A stretch of DNA of 64,000 nucleotides from Pseudoalteromonas sp. XMcav2-N (GCF_024124545.1 NZ_JAMXSF010000015.1:90383-154382), one strand, 5' to 3'. Counted from the first letter of the stretch, positions 17,840 to 27,435 are shown. A program made the numbers and translations. The notes: generated by a model not told the origin, from the sequence alone.

Positions 17840-20126
17840 GTTGCCACCATTGCGGTTGAGGAGGAGGCGTTGCATATTCTTCCAGCAACGCAAACCAAAG
17901 AGGTTGCTCTGCCGACAGACTTAGCTGATGTAACTGTTCAATATCCGAGCCCACTGCCAGCGTGACGGAAGGGTAAGCTGTCAGTGCCGGGTTTTTCGGG
18001 TGCAGTAAGAAAGCGGGTAACTCTTGTTCAGGTGCCAAAGCATATCGCTTTCGCGAAATACTATATTCATTGGTAAAAACACGACTAAAACGTCCATCCA
18101 GCTGGGTATTCATAACGAGTGGGTGTTCAGGGCGATTCCCTCTGACAAAGGGCTTGATGACAATCGCCATCGGTTTATCTTTGGCGCGATAATCCTGTAT
18201 CAGAGTTTGTCCGGGTTGCAACTGGAACAGACGTACTTTCCAGTAATCACGGGGCGTTCCCAGGTTGATAAAATGCTGTGAAGACGCATTTGATAAATCA
18301 GGTAAGTTATCCAGCTGCGTGATATCCTGCTCGGTGTAACGGATCCCCTTGTCACTGAGAGTAATTAACCTGGGAACAGGCGCCAGGGCCGGATCACTTT
18401 GTTGCAAGCTGAGCTGAGCTTGTTGCAGCTGCGCCAGATCTTCTAACGGCGCATACTGAAACGGGGCCGCCGGCTGCGGTGGTGCAAAGTACTTGGGCGG
18501 ACTGTAGACAAGTGCTGTATTAGAGACCGGTAAACGTACAAACAGGGCTTGTGACAGGTAACCCGTTTGTTTTTCTTCTAAAGGAGGAGGGGCGCTGAAT
18601 AGCCGTACCTTGAGGATCTTCTGCTGCTCAATAAAATAGAATTCATTATCGGCACTTTGGCTAAACCAGGCACCGACCTCAGTGAAGCCGGTTTGTGGTG
18701 CGTCACAGAGCGTGGCACACACATAGTTCTGATGATGCATGGCGCCATGACGACTCTGCATTTTTACGGCTACTTGTTCGTTGCTGCTGAGCGTGATCCT
18801 ATATGCTTCACGGCTCAGGCGCAGAAATCTTTTTTCGCTGTCGGAAATGGCTTCTCGTCGGGTTTCCGGGGTGATTAAACGGTCAAAGCCACTGTTCAAG
18901 CCCGTCAGAACAAGCTCCTCAGAGCGCAGTAGCTGCTGCCGGACATCATACACCTTTGCTTGTACTGTGCTGCCCACTGGACCACGCATATCGAGCTGGA
19001 TATCGCTTCCACCCTGGACGGTGAACTCGGCCTGGCTGGCCTCTTCCAGCTGATAGTAATAGCTGTGCAAGGGGGTAACGACTTGGTCCAACTCGTCCCG
19101 CCAGGTAGTGATCATCTCAGAACGAGAGCGGATCACCAGTAATCCGGGTTGCAGACCCGGTAACAGGAACCGCGTCGGGTCATCTGTCTCTATCAGGCTC
19201 AATGTCACTGGGGCTTGATGCTGTGTGAGGTCGTGCCAGACCAGTTGCAGATCTTTGCTGTTTCCTTGTGTTTGTACGCTCAGGTCCCCGGTGTTAGTTA
19301 GGCGTATCGAAGCGGCAAGCCCTGGTCGGGTGTAGTATCCGTCCAAGTCAAATTGCTCGGCAGAAAAGTCATAGGTGATCACATTATAGGGTAGAGACTC
19401 ATAGAGAATATCGGCGTCAAAGTCGATACCTGGGATCCCTTGCGGTGCCAGTTTTCGCCAATCGTAAGAGACTGCATTGGTAATTTGCAGCGGCTGCAAA
19501 CCACTGTTTCCCAATGTATGGTAACTGGTCATTCGCTCTCGCCATTGCTGAGGAAGCTTGAGCCAGGTACGGGTTACATCATCCGCGTTGGTTGGGGTCT
19601 TACCATGGATACGCACGACAACGCCACGCAGGCTGGGCTCTTCCGGAATTAACCGTAAGGAAATTTTACTGGCACGTGTCAGCTGCTGCCAGTCAACGTA
19701 AAATGACTGACCAGATGTCACAGCCAGCGCCTGCCGGTCCTCAATCAATTGTTTTACCTGCTGCTGGCCTTCCTCCAGTGCAAGCTTAGACGCATGATGA
19801 TAAACATGTTTTTCCAGTTCATTGTCCTGACTATCCAGCAGCCGGTATTCAATCGCATAATTGATTGGTTTATCGAAAACGGTTTGACTGGCAAATATGG
19901 CGTTCGACAGCACACGAATTGCGACTGTCCGTGATGTAGGAAAAGTATAAATGAGTGGACGATCCGGACTCAGCCAGTGTACCACTGAGCGCGTTTCTTC
20001 TTCACTGCGCGCTGCAATGCGCTCAGCCGAATTTAGCCAGACGTAAAAATGCAGTGCAACACGGTACCCCGCGAGTAACACGAGGATTACTAGCAGCGCC
20101 TGCAGTACTCGTTTAATCCAGTACAT
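17829..20126 (-). CDS. Membrane-anchored periplasmic protein of the cap-like operon
   Basis: 765 residues, unknown family. One N-terminal transmembrane helix at about residues 6-27, preceded by positive residues, should place the rest in the periplasm. The body is beta-rich with many short hydrophobic strands (VAIRVLSN, VVVRIHGK, LLVIRSRS, DIQLDMRGP) and proline-rich turns, suggesting several beta-sandwich domains. There is no evident catalytic motif; Cys appears as a pair in NYVCATLCDAP. GGAGGG lies six bases before the ATG. It overlaps the CapC-type gene by 14 nt and the hydrolase gene by 11 nt, so it is made together with them. It may be a periplasmic adaptor between the inner-membrane synthase and the outer-membrane protein. 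Confidence 0.55.
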   Translation of the reverse strand: MYWIKRVLQALLVILVLLAGYRVALHFYVWLNSAERIAARSEEETRSVVHWLSPDRPLIYTFPTSRTVAIRVLSNAIFASQTVFDKPINYAIEYRLLDSQDNELEKHVYHHASKLALEEGQQQVKQLIEDRQALAVTSGQSFYVDWQQLTRASKISLRLIPEEPSLRGVVVRIHGKTPTNADDVTRTWLKLPQQWRERMTSYHTLGNSGLQPLQITNAVSYDWRKLAPQGIPGIDFDADILYESLPYNVITYDFSAEQFDLDGYYTRPGLAASIRLTNTGDLSVQTQGNSKDLQLVWHDLTQHQAPVTLSLIETDDPTRFLLPGLQPGLLVIRSRSEMITTWRDELDQVVTPLHSYYYQLEEASQAEFTVQGGSDIQLDMRGPVGSTVQAKVYDVRQQLLRSEELVLTGLNSGFDRLITPETRREAISDSEKRFLRLSREAYRITLSSNEQVAVKMQSRHGAMHHQNYVCATLCDAPQTGFTEVGAWFSQSADNEFYFIEQQKILKVRLFSAPPPLEEKQTGYLSQALFVRLPVSNTALVYSPPKYFAPPQPAAPFQYAPLEDLAQLQQAQLSLQQSDPALAPVPRLITLSDKGIRYTEQDITQLDNLPDLSNASSQHFINLGTPRDYWKVRLFQLQPGQTLIQDYRAKDKPMAIVIKPFVRGNRPEHPLVMNTQLDGRFSRVFTNEYSISRKRYALAPEQELPAFLLHPKNPALTAYPSVTLAVGSDIEQLHQLSLSAEQPLWFALLEEYATPPPQPQWWQHEY

Positions 20127-23100
20127 TTGGCCCTCCTTGCATCATTTTTTCAAGTGCTTCTAGGGTAATGAGCCGGTTGCGCTGAGCAAGGTAAACTGCC
20201 GCTGTTTTGCCAGCCAACTGCATTTGCAGCCCGAGCAATCCATTGTCGGAAAGTCGGATTGCTTGCAGGGTGCAGTGTGGTTTACCGTCGCACAAGGCAC
20301 TTAACCAGGGGAGATGCTGGGTTTGGGCATAGCGGCCAATTATCATGTCAAGTCTTTGTCTTTGCTCTTGCGATAGCCTGGCCCAGTCATCTGGCCCTGT
20401 AGCCGCAAGGCGCACCTGCATAAAGGTGGGGTGAGCGGATACGGCAAGCAGCCGCTCCTGAAGCGCTTGTTCAGAGACGGCGTAGTGCTGCTTAAAATCG
20501 GAGGCCAGCCACAAGGTTGCCAGTTCACTGTCTGGGCTGAACAGACGGTAGCCTGATTGCGGAGACGAGCCAATCTCCAGCCCCCGGGTAGCAATCTGAC
20601 CAGAGACTTTCTCTACTGTTATCCCCAATCGTGTCATGGCCTTGTGCAGTGCATTAATGGTAGACGTATGTCGAAAATCAGGTTGAGTAAACTGATACGC
20701 AATGGCGCTGGGGCGGATCTGTGAGGGCGCGCTGTGGCTACGTACCTGCAAACTTAACACCGGCATTCCCGGGTTGTGCCGTACTGCACTTTGGTGTACC
20801 ACGTTATAAAGTGTTCGTGTGTTGGTCGGTGCCATGACGTTTGCCTCTTCACTGGCATAAGGGTGGGCACCGGCAATAAGCAGTGCCCGGGCACCGCTGG
20901 TCTGGAACAGATCCGTTGCAAACTGTAGCGTATTACTTTCGAACAGTGGCCGTGGCACCTGAATAGTTAGCGGCGCAGTGGCGTTGAGGTTAATGACATA
21001 AAATCCCTGCCCTTGCTGGTAATAGCTGACTTCGGGCAAAGGACTGATGATCACCAGACGTTGGGCATCATTCATGATCAGCTGCAAGCGATAGCCTACC
21101 ATGTTGGCGAGCCGGTTAAGCTGTTGCAGGCGATTGAGATCATCGTCGCCCAGTGAACGTGAACGCAGCTCATAGGAAAGTTTGAATAAAGGCTCGAGGA
21201 CCTCGTATTCCCACAATGCAGCCTCGTTTTCTGCAAGCATCCGAAAATGACCGCTGCCCTTGGCACTAATATGTTGAGAAAACTGAGTAACCAACTCTTT
21301 AAGTGGCAGACTAATCCGTTCGACAGGGTACTGAGGTGCATTCACGTTACTTCTTGCTGTATGTGACAAGAGGGTGGCGTAACTCAAGTTGTCGAAGAAG
21401 GTTTCCAGCATAGCGCCCTGATAGCCAGGGTAGGGCAGGTTGTCCTCACTGAGCAGACCAAACTGGCTACGCTCAAACCCTAACAGGCGGGTTAACTGGC
21501 GCTGTGACAGCGAGTCGGGCAGCTGATTGTAAATCCAGAACTGACTGTTGTCGTCAAAGCGCGTTTGCCTCAACTGAGGCCGTGTATATTGGTTAATGGC
21601 CCTGAGTTGCAACACCTGGTTGGTGTTTAGTGCGCTAATAAAGGCCTGATAATAAGCGCTTTGTGGCCGGGTTTGTTGACTGGCTGCCGATGGTGTCACC
21701 CGAGTGCCCAGTGCCAGTGCACTGCTCCCTAAAATGGCGAACAGTTGCCCGGCGGCATCACCTGCCAGACGTTCACTGGTTGGGTAGGGGACGGTCACTA
21801 TATGTTCACGAACCGGAGATTTAGCCAGCGCAAATAAACCTCTGGGGTGTGTTGTCTGAGTATCTTTGATCACCAAAATGGCAGGATTATCAATGAGCAC
21901 AAAGCCGAGTTCTGCAAGTACCTGAGCAGCGCGGTATTGGGTGTCGGGATCCTGAGGGTTCTCATTCAGCAATCGAATGGCCCCTCTAAAACGTTGCAAT
22001 TGTTGTGCTTGCTGATAATGGCTGAGGTTCAGCAAGTCGTACCGTGCGGTGTACAGATAGCTTTTGTATTCACTGACATGATGACTCAGCGGGGCACTTT
22101 GGGCTTCATCAACTGCAGCGGGTTGTGTTGGGCTGTGGATCAGAGATGGCACAAACATGATGGCGAAGCCGATACCAAATGCCAGCAGGCCTCCGATCAT
22201 TGAAGTCTGAAAAGTGGCCCGCAGTACCAGACCCAGAGCGTTCTTCTGATAGATTTTGAGTGCCAGTAAGGTGGATAGCATATAGCCGAACGCAAATGTG
22301 TCCGTGGCTTTGAGTGTCGGGAAGTAATCGACCACAAAGTAATTCAGCAGCAGCTTGTAGATAAAGCCAATGTTGAAAAACAACAGTAACAGCCGCGCAC
22401 CCTCAAAGTTTGCATGTTTGAGGCGGGTAAAGTTAAGCAAGATGGCGCCCAGTGATAAGATCACTGTCGTTTCGATAAAGGTCGTGAGTAGCTTGCTGGG
22501 TTGCATGAGCTGCAGTGCCAGCAGTGCCGGTAACATAATGCCATTGAATTCCCAGCCGTAACGAATATTGGCCCGAGAGGCCAAAAAGGCTGTGATAACC
22601 AGGATGATGTACGCTTTAGGCGCAGCCAGAATAGAAGCGGCAACCGCTTCATACATGATGGCGAGGTTTGCAATGCTGAAATTGGTAAACGGCATCAGAA
22701 CAAATCGCACCAATACAAAGGTGATGGCCAGCTGGACTAATGTCACTCGCATACCATAGCGGAAACCACCATTCCACATCACGTTGGCGGTCAGTGCAAT
22801 GATCACCAGCCCCAGGCTGTAGAGCTGTCCGGCATAATCGAAGGTAATATCCCACAGCGCCAACACTTGACCTATCTGAGGCCAGAACAAGGTGTCCATA
22901 AACACCCGGACCAGAATACTGATCAGAATAATGGCAAAGAAGCGATCCCGGCCAAACATTTCTGCATATCCCAGCCGCTCCATCACCACCTTGGCACTAA
23001 ATCGCATCAAGACATAGACAACGATGGCTTCAATCACAATCACGACGGCAGACACGGGGCTGACAATCAGCAGGGGCACCAGATATCCGGGTACCACCAA

Positions 23101-23226
23101 ACCAGTGAGTGGAAAGCCAAAACGCAAGTTCAGCATGCAAACAACCGCAATGCCTACCCAAACGGTGGTGATAACAGACTGGCCCAGCCCGCTTCCATCT
23201 GGAAAAAGTGGTAACACCCAATCCAT
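20113..23226 (-). CDS. Duplicated CapC-type membrane protein with large C-terminal domain
   Basis: 1037 residues. CapC/PgsC, the membrane partner of the CapB ligase, is normally about 150 residues. Here two CapC-like units follow each other. Unit 1 (about 17-180) has FPLTGLVVPGYL, then DRFFAIILISILVR, and ends in LGLVIIALTANVMWNGGFRYGMRV. Unit 2 (about 200-360) has the matching pieces: FNGIMLPALLAL, ARLLLLFFNIGFIY, and FGYMLSTLLALKIYQKNALG. Each follows the CapC order of a proline/glycine re-entrant motif, a charged turn and a final helix pair. After residue 360 comes a non-membrane region of about 675 residues of unknown family. The ATG overlaps the TAA of the sensor gene (TAATG), with AGGAG upstream. 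It would form the synthase/export channel with CapB. Confidence 0.8.
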   Translation of the reverse strand: MDWVLPLFPDGSGLGQSVITTVWVGIAVVCMLNLRFGFPLTGLVVPGYLVPLLIVSPVSAVVIVIEAIVVYVLMRFSAKVVMERLGYAEMFGRDRFFAIILISILVRVFMDTLFWPQIGQVLALWDITFDYAGQLYSLGLVIIALTANVMWNGGFRYGMRVTLVQLAITFVLVRFVLMPFTNFSIANLAIMYEAVAASILAAPKAYIILVITAFLASRANIRYGWEFNGIMLPALLALQLMQPSKLLTTFIETTVILSLGAILLNFTRLKHANFEGARLLLLFFNIGFIYKLLLNYFVVDYFPTLKATDTFAFGYMLSTLLALKIYQKNALGLVLRATFQTSMIGGLLAFGIGFAIMFVPSLIHSPTQPAAVDEAQSAPLSHHVSEYKSYLYTARYDLLNLSHYQQAQQLQRFRGAIRLLNENPQDPDTQYRAAQVLAELGFVLIDNPAILVIKDTQTTHPRGLFALAKSPVREHIVTVPYPTSERLAGDAAGQLFAILGSSALALGTRVTPSAASQQTRPQSAYYQAFISALNTNQVLQLRAINQYTRPQLRQTRFDDNSQFWIYNQLPDSLSQRQLTRLLGFERSQFGLLSEDNLPYPGYQGAMLETFFDNLSYATLLSHTARSNVNAPQYPVERISLPLKELVTQFSQHISAKGSGHFRMLAENEAALWEYEVLEPLFKLSYELRSRSLGDDDLNRLQQLNRLANMVGYRLQLIMNDAQRLVIISPLPEVSYYQQGQGFYVINLNATAPLTIQVPRPLFESNTLQFATDLFQTSGARALLIAGAHPYASEEANVMAPTNTRTLYNVVHQSAVRHNPGMPVLSLQVRSHSAPSQIRPSAIAYQFTQPDFRHTSTINALHKAMTRLGITVEKVSGQIATRGLEIGSSPQSGYRLFSPDSELATLWLASDFKQHYAVSEQALQERLLAVSAHPTFMQVRLAATGPDDWARLSQEQRQRLDMIIGRYAQTQHLPWLSALCDGKPHCTLQAIRLSDNGLLGLQMQLAGKTAAVYLAQRNRLITLEALEKMMQGGPNVLD

Positions 23227-25196
23227 TACAGCGTGCGCTCCTTATTGATGTCGCCGTCGCTACTGGGCGTCACAGACGTAAGCTTGCTTAAAAGCGCATG
23301 GGGATCTTCGAGTTGCTGTAACAGGGTTGTGATGTCGATAAATTCAAACAAAATACCAGCTACCGAGAAAGGCTCTCCTATGGTACTGCTGACCTGGCTT
23401 GCGGAGAGTGAGCGAATATTGAGGATATAAGTGTCCGTGCCGAGGGTTGCCGGCAAAAATAGCTCACCCTGTTGCAGGGTCAAATAGCGTAGCTTGCCTT
23501 TGAGTGTCTCTTTTGGCATCGAAGTGATCTTGTCCAACAGATCCAGTGCGGTCATTTCGAACAGTGCAAGGTGATGCTTTTTAGCCAGTTGTTCCAACGG
23601 TTGATTGGTCTGTACTACCTGGCCAAATAAGTTAAATAACACCGCAGCCGTACGGATTTGATTGAAAACTTGCTCCAGCGTAGAGAGCTTTTGTTCCATT
23701 TCTCCAATGGCCGACTTCACCTTCTGGCTCAGAGGCTTTTCAAGTGTCAGAGTCAGTGCGCGGGTCAGGGGGCTCAAGGAAGCACGTTGCTGGTTTTGCA
23801 ACATTCTATAGTGGAAGAGTAGCTCACCAATCTGACTTGCAAAGCGATTGACATTCTTTACAAAGGCCTTTTCATCAAACTGTTCATTCGGGATCACCGT
23901 CATTGCCCAAAACCCCCGAATGTCGCCGGCATACATTAAAGGCACAACAAATTGACGCTCAAGCTCCTGAAGGCCACTGAAAAACGGACGTGAGGTTTGT
24001 ACGGCACCGAAGGCTTTGATAGCGTCGGAATAAGGCGGACGCTGATAATCACGACGCTGCTCCACGATGTCTTCAATATTGCAGTTGATGGCGCGGATCT
24101 CTTCGAGCCTGTGGTCACCCTCAAGACGGGCAAGAAAAATGGAACGATTGAGTGCCAATTGCTGATTCACCAGGGTAATAATGGCATCCCAGGGCGTGCT
24201 CTCGGTGCTGATAGAGCGCGGTAAATAGCGGCCCATCATACGTTGATGAACATTGGCAATCAGCTCCAGCAGCTCGTTTTCTTCGAGCCATTTACGGGAG
24301 AAAAATACCCATAACATAGTCACTAAGTTAATCACCAAAAGCTGCCCTATGGGCAATAAGTACTGGAGCGTGACCATCACCAGATAACTGGCCAGCAGGC
24401 TTGCAAGAGATAAACTGGCTGCAATAATGATGCTCAGCGTGAGCGTATTTTTCTGATATACAATGAGTAATAGTGCCAGCAACCCCAGTTGTAACGCCAC
24501 AGACTGCCACTGTGCCAGGCGAGTAATTAACTGGTCTTTCTGCAGACTGTCTGCAACATAAGCATGCAAATAGACCGGATTGTTTGCACTGTGCAGCTTG
24601 GGTGCCCGCAGTGGTACGCTAAAACCGAGTTGTTGCTGAGCAATTAACACCACCTTGTCTTCAAGCTGGCTGAGCAACACGTCTTCTTCAAGCAGTCGGG
24701 TGCTTGAAAACTTAGGCAGCGCGCTGGGTGATAGTGCAAAGTTGATCAGTTTGCCGGTGTTGAGATGTTGCGGCCCATAAATGCTTTGCCAGACATTCTG
24801 ACACTTATCCCGAGGCTTACCGAGCACCATGTTATAACCTAACCAGGGTTGTACGTCTGGCAGGCAATAGCGTGGGTCAGCGAAGGGAAAGTACACATTG
24901 GCAAACGACATGCTTTGTTTCGAGACAACATCGGAAAGCACAATAATGGCATTCACTTTATGGTTAAGCAGCTGGGTGATGAGCTCAGATTGCTGGCGTT
25001 GTAAATTTGGCGACTCAATCACCACAATATCACTGCTCTGCTGCTCAAACAATTGATTAAACTGACTGTAGACATAGGCATTCAGGCGTGCAAATGAGCC
25101 ATGTACGGCAAACACCAGAACAACTAAAAATAGCAGTAAAATCGACCAAAACGGCTTTTGTCGCTTGATCATAAAGACTTGTTGTTTGAGCGACAC
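23226..25196 (-). CDS. CHASE2-type membrane sensor with GAF/PAS-like parts and no output domain
   Basis: 656 residues. A transmembrane helix at about 17-35 is followed by an extracytoplasmic region of about 190 residues that fits CHASE2: DIVVIESPNLQ near the start and LEDKVVLIAQQQ...VYLHAYVADSLQKDQLI at the end. Three more helices follow (about 231-247, 252-275, 280-300), the normal CHASE2 exit. The cytoplasmic part has a GAF-like domain (about 335-465), a helical linker and a PAS-like domain (about 515-625), then stops. No histidine kinase, GGDEF, EAL or phosphatase motif is present. It starts with GTG after a G-rich Shine-Dalgarno, 25 bp after the CapA gene. It probably controls the synthase by direct contact. 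Confidence 0.65.
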   Translation of the reverse strand: MSLKQQVFMIKRQKPFWSILLLFLVVLVFAVHGSFARLNAYVYSQFNQLFEQQSSDIVVIESPNLQRQQSELITQLLNHKVNAIIVLSDVVSKQSMSFANVYFPFADPRYCLPDVQPWLGYNMVLGKPRDKCQNVWQSIYGPQHLNTGKLINFALSPSALPKFSSTRLLEEDVLLSQLEDKVVLIAQQQLGFSVPLRAPKLHSANNPVYLHAYVADSLQKDQLITRLAQWQSVALQLGLLALLLIVYQKNTLTLSIIIAASLSLASLLASYLVMVTLQYLLPIGQLLVINLVTMLWVFFSRKWLEENELLELIANVHQRMMGRYLPRSISTESTPWDAIITLVNQQLALNRSIFLARLEGDHRLEEIRAINCNIEDIVEQRRDYQRPPYSDAIKAFGAVQTSRPFFSGLQELERQFVVPLMYAGDIRGFWAMTVIPNEQFDEKAFVKNVNRFASQIGELLFHYRMLQNQQRASLSPLTRALTLTLEKPLSQKVKSAIGEMEQKLSTLEQVFNQIRTAAVLFNLFGQVVQTNQPLEQLAKKHHLALFEMTALDLLDKITSMPKETLKGKLRYLTLQQGELFLPATLGTDTYILNIRSLSASQVSSTIGEPFSVAGILFEFIDITTLLQQLEDPHALLSKLTSVTPSSDGDINKERTL

Positions 25197-25221
25197 ACGC
25201 CCCCCGAAATACCTGGTTATG

Positions 25222-27435
25222 TTAATCGTAAGCAGAAAAGTGCAGTGTCAACGTGACGGAGTCGTCAGTTTCCAGTGCCATAAAATCCAAGCCATGCATG
25301 CGTTCTGCCTGCCATAACCTATTGTTGAGACTAAAAGATTTTTGCCATGAGATCAATGCAAGCTGATCTAGCATGATGGTCGCTTCGCCTTGCTCAGGCG
25401 GAGCCTGCTTGATTGCCAGTTTGACTGCACGTGCAGGCAATTGCTCAGGCCCCAGGGTCTGGCTGTCATCCGGCAGGGTGATGTCATGACGAAATGTCTG
25501 CCAATCGTAGCTACCTGATTCAATCAGACCGACTTCCTCACTGGAAAATTCCAGGTTGTCTTCCGCGGTGACTATGGTCAGCTCAGCACCCAAAGCGCCA
25601 GCGTTGTCACCTTTTGCATAGCCAAACAGAGTCAATTCAGAATAGGCTTCTAGTGTCGACTCTGCTGGGGTGATTGGCATGGTACGTAATGTTTGTTTAA
25701 ACGGCATACGGATAGGCCGATTATTAAACTGTGTTCGGGATAAGCACATGCCTTGCGTGCCACGCATTGCGCCGGTCAGACAGGGTGTAATGTCATCACT
25801 TTCATGTTCCCAGCGGGTGACTTCATTCACTTCATTGTCATTGTCCCAGTCTTCAAAATCGCCAAACCACATCAGATCTCGGCCAAGTGTTACGTCTGCG
25901 GTGCCTGTACTGGTAATTTTACTCAAAAACGCGTTGCTGGGTGCATACTCACGAAAATCAACAAGGTGTTCTCCTGCTGCCAAGTTCAATGTGACAGTTT
26001 TTACCTCTTGTACACCAGGCGGTGTTTGGAAATAGACATCTCCATAACCTGGTCCGGGCACAATGGCAATCTCAGGGCTCGAAAACTCAGCCAGTCGGCG
26101 GATGAGATAGTCACTCAAAAAACCACTCACCAGCTTGGGCTGATAATCCTCCAGGTAAATAGGGTAGGCTCTGGCGGATTGTGTTTTGGGTGATTGCGTT
26201 GGGTCGACCCGTACAGAGACGGCAACGCCCAGTAAGGTCTCATGTCGGTTTTGTTCAAATACAAAGTTGCCCAGGCCCAGTAAGGCAGGTACACCGTTAT
26301 AGAGGCCAAAACCCTGAGCCACATGAGGGTGGTGGGCTATCATCAGATCAGGTGCGCGACGACTGACGAATTCAAACCGGTTGTTGATATAACGGGTTGG
26401 TGCATAAGAGTACTCATCTCCCCCATGCAGCTGGACAATAGCGTAATCACTGTTGTTACTGGCTTGCTCAACGGCGGCGCTGAGAGCCGTGCTGTCGGTC
26501 AGGTCGGCAGCGCCTCCTTTGTCAGCGGTGGCGATATAAGTGACCTGATGGTCTTCACCGGTAATAGAAGTGGCTGACACCAGCCCAAGCGTTGTGTTAC
26601 CCACCTTAACAAGGCGGGGAGCATAGGCTTCAATGGTGTTGTTACCGGCGCCACTGTGGCTAAAACCTACCTGCTCAACAAATTTGATGGTGTCCTCTAA
26701 CCCCTTTTGCTGATAGTCAAACACGTGATTGTTACCCAAAGCGACATAATCGATGCCGATTGCGGTTAAGCCCTGCAGGGTATCCGGTAACGAAAAAAAG
26801 GCGAACTCTTTGCTTGGGTGAACCGTCGTGGGTATTGCAAGCACTGGCGATTCGAGATTAACGGAAGCAAAGTCGGCGCTAGCCATGATAGGTTTGACAA
26901 ACTGTGTCAGGGCAATGGCACTGCTTGCGGCATTACCTGGTCGGATCATGGCTTCTTCAACATCGGGTAACAGATTTCCCATAGTGGTCAAAGAAGGGTC
27001 CATATAGCGGCGGCCAAACATGGTATCTCCACCAAACATCAACTCGCTGCTGGTGGCACTTACCTCTTTTAACACGACAGGCAAAGGTTGGTCTTGGTAC
27101 GCTTTGCTGTTGACGACCATCACAATACGTTCATAACCGGGCACTGAGATAGCCAACGTCACGTTGTCGCTACTCAGGTCTGTCAGTGTTAACTGCCCTT
27201 GTGCATCGGTACGATACTGATTATCGAAAAGCTGTACACTCGCATCAGTTAAGGCAGCGTCATTAGAATCCAGCAGCTGCAACGTTAAACCACGCGTTTG
27301 ATTTTGCTGCTCTTGTTGCTGCTTTTGCTCTTCCTGCTGTGCTTGTGTCGGGCCAGTCTCGTAAGGGTCCTCTACAGAGCAGGCGCTGAGAAAACACATT
27401 ACGGGAACAAATGGAATTAATTTGTAAATATTCAA
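25222..27435 (-). CDS. CapA/PgsA-type metallophosphatase-fold lipoprotein
   Basis: 737 residues; first gene of the operon. A lipoprotein signal ends in L16-S-A-C19 with Ser at +2, pointing to the outer membrane. A Gln/Glu-rich linker and an Ig-like carboxypeptidase-regulatory domain (about 48-120) precede the CapA domain (about 130-410). The metallophosphatase-type motifs are intact: FGGDTMFGR (134-142), NLESP (193-197), GNNHVFDY (234-241), HGGDEY (337-342), HHPHV (368-372) and LGNFVF (388-393). A C-terminal region of about 300 residues looks like a beta-sandwich. In Gram-positives CapA/PgsA is needed for poly-gamma-glutamate production or transport. The start is TTG with AAGGGG five bases upstream; the only later ATG would destroy the signal peptide. 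Confidence 0.85.
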   Translation of the reverse strand: MNIYKLIPFVPVMCFLSACSVEDPYETGPTQAQQEEQKQQQEQQNQTRGLTLQLLDSNDAALTDASVQLFDNQYRTDAQGQLTLTDLSSDNVTLAISVPGYERIVMVVNSKAYQDQPLPVVLKEVSATSSELMFGGDTMFGRRYMDPSLTTMGNLLPDVEEAMIRPGNAASSAIALTQFVKPIMASADFASVNLESPVLAIPTTVHPSKEFAFFSLPDTLQGLTAIGIDYVALGNNHVFDYQQKGLEDTIKFVEQVGFSHSGAGNNTIEAYAPRLVKVGNTTLGLVSATSITGEDHQVTYIATADKGGAADLTDSTALSAAVEQASNNSDYAIVQLHGGDEYSYAPTRYINNRFEFVSRRAPDLMIAHHPHVAQGFGLYNGVPALLGLGNFVFEQNRHETLLGVAVSVRVDPTQSPKTQSARAYPIYLEDYQPKLVSGFLSDYLIRRLAEFSSPEIAIVPGPGYGDVYFQTPPGVQEVKTVTLNLAAGEHLVDFREYAPSNAFLSKITSTGTADVTLGRDLMWFGDFEDWDNDNEVNEVTRWEHESDDITPCLTGAMRGTQGMCLSRTQFNNRPIRMPFKQTLRTMPITPAESTLEAYSELTLFGYAKGDNAGALGAELTIVTAEDNLEFSSEEVGLIESGSYDWQTFRHDITLPDDSQTLGPEQLPARAVKLAIKQAPPEQGEATIMLDQLALISWQKSFSLNNRLWQAERMHGLDFMALETDDSVTLTLHFSAYD

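Noticed and set aside
25222..27435. CapA-type gene read as a simple metallophosphoesterase
   Set aside because: The full CapA motif order and its place beside CapC and CapB argue for the poly-gamma-glutamate family.
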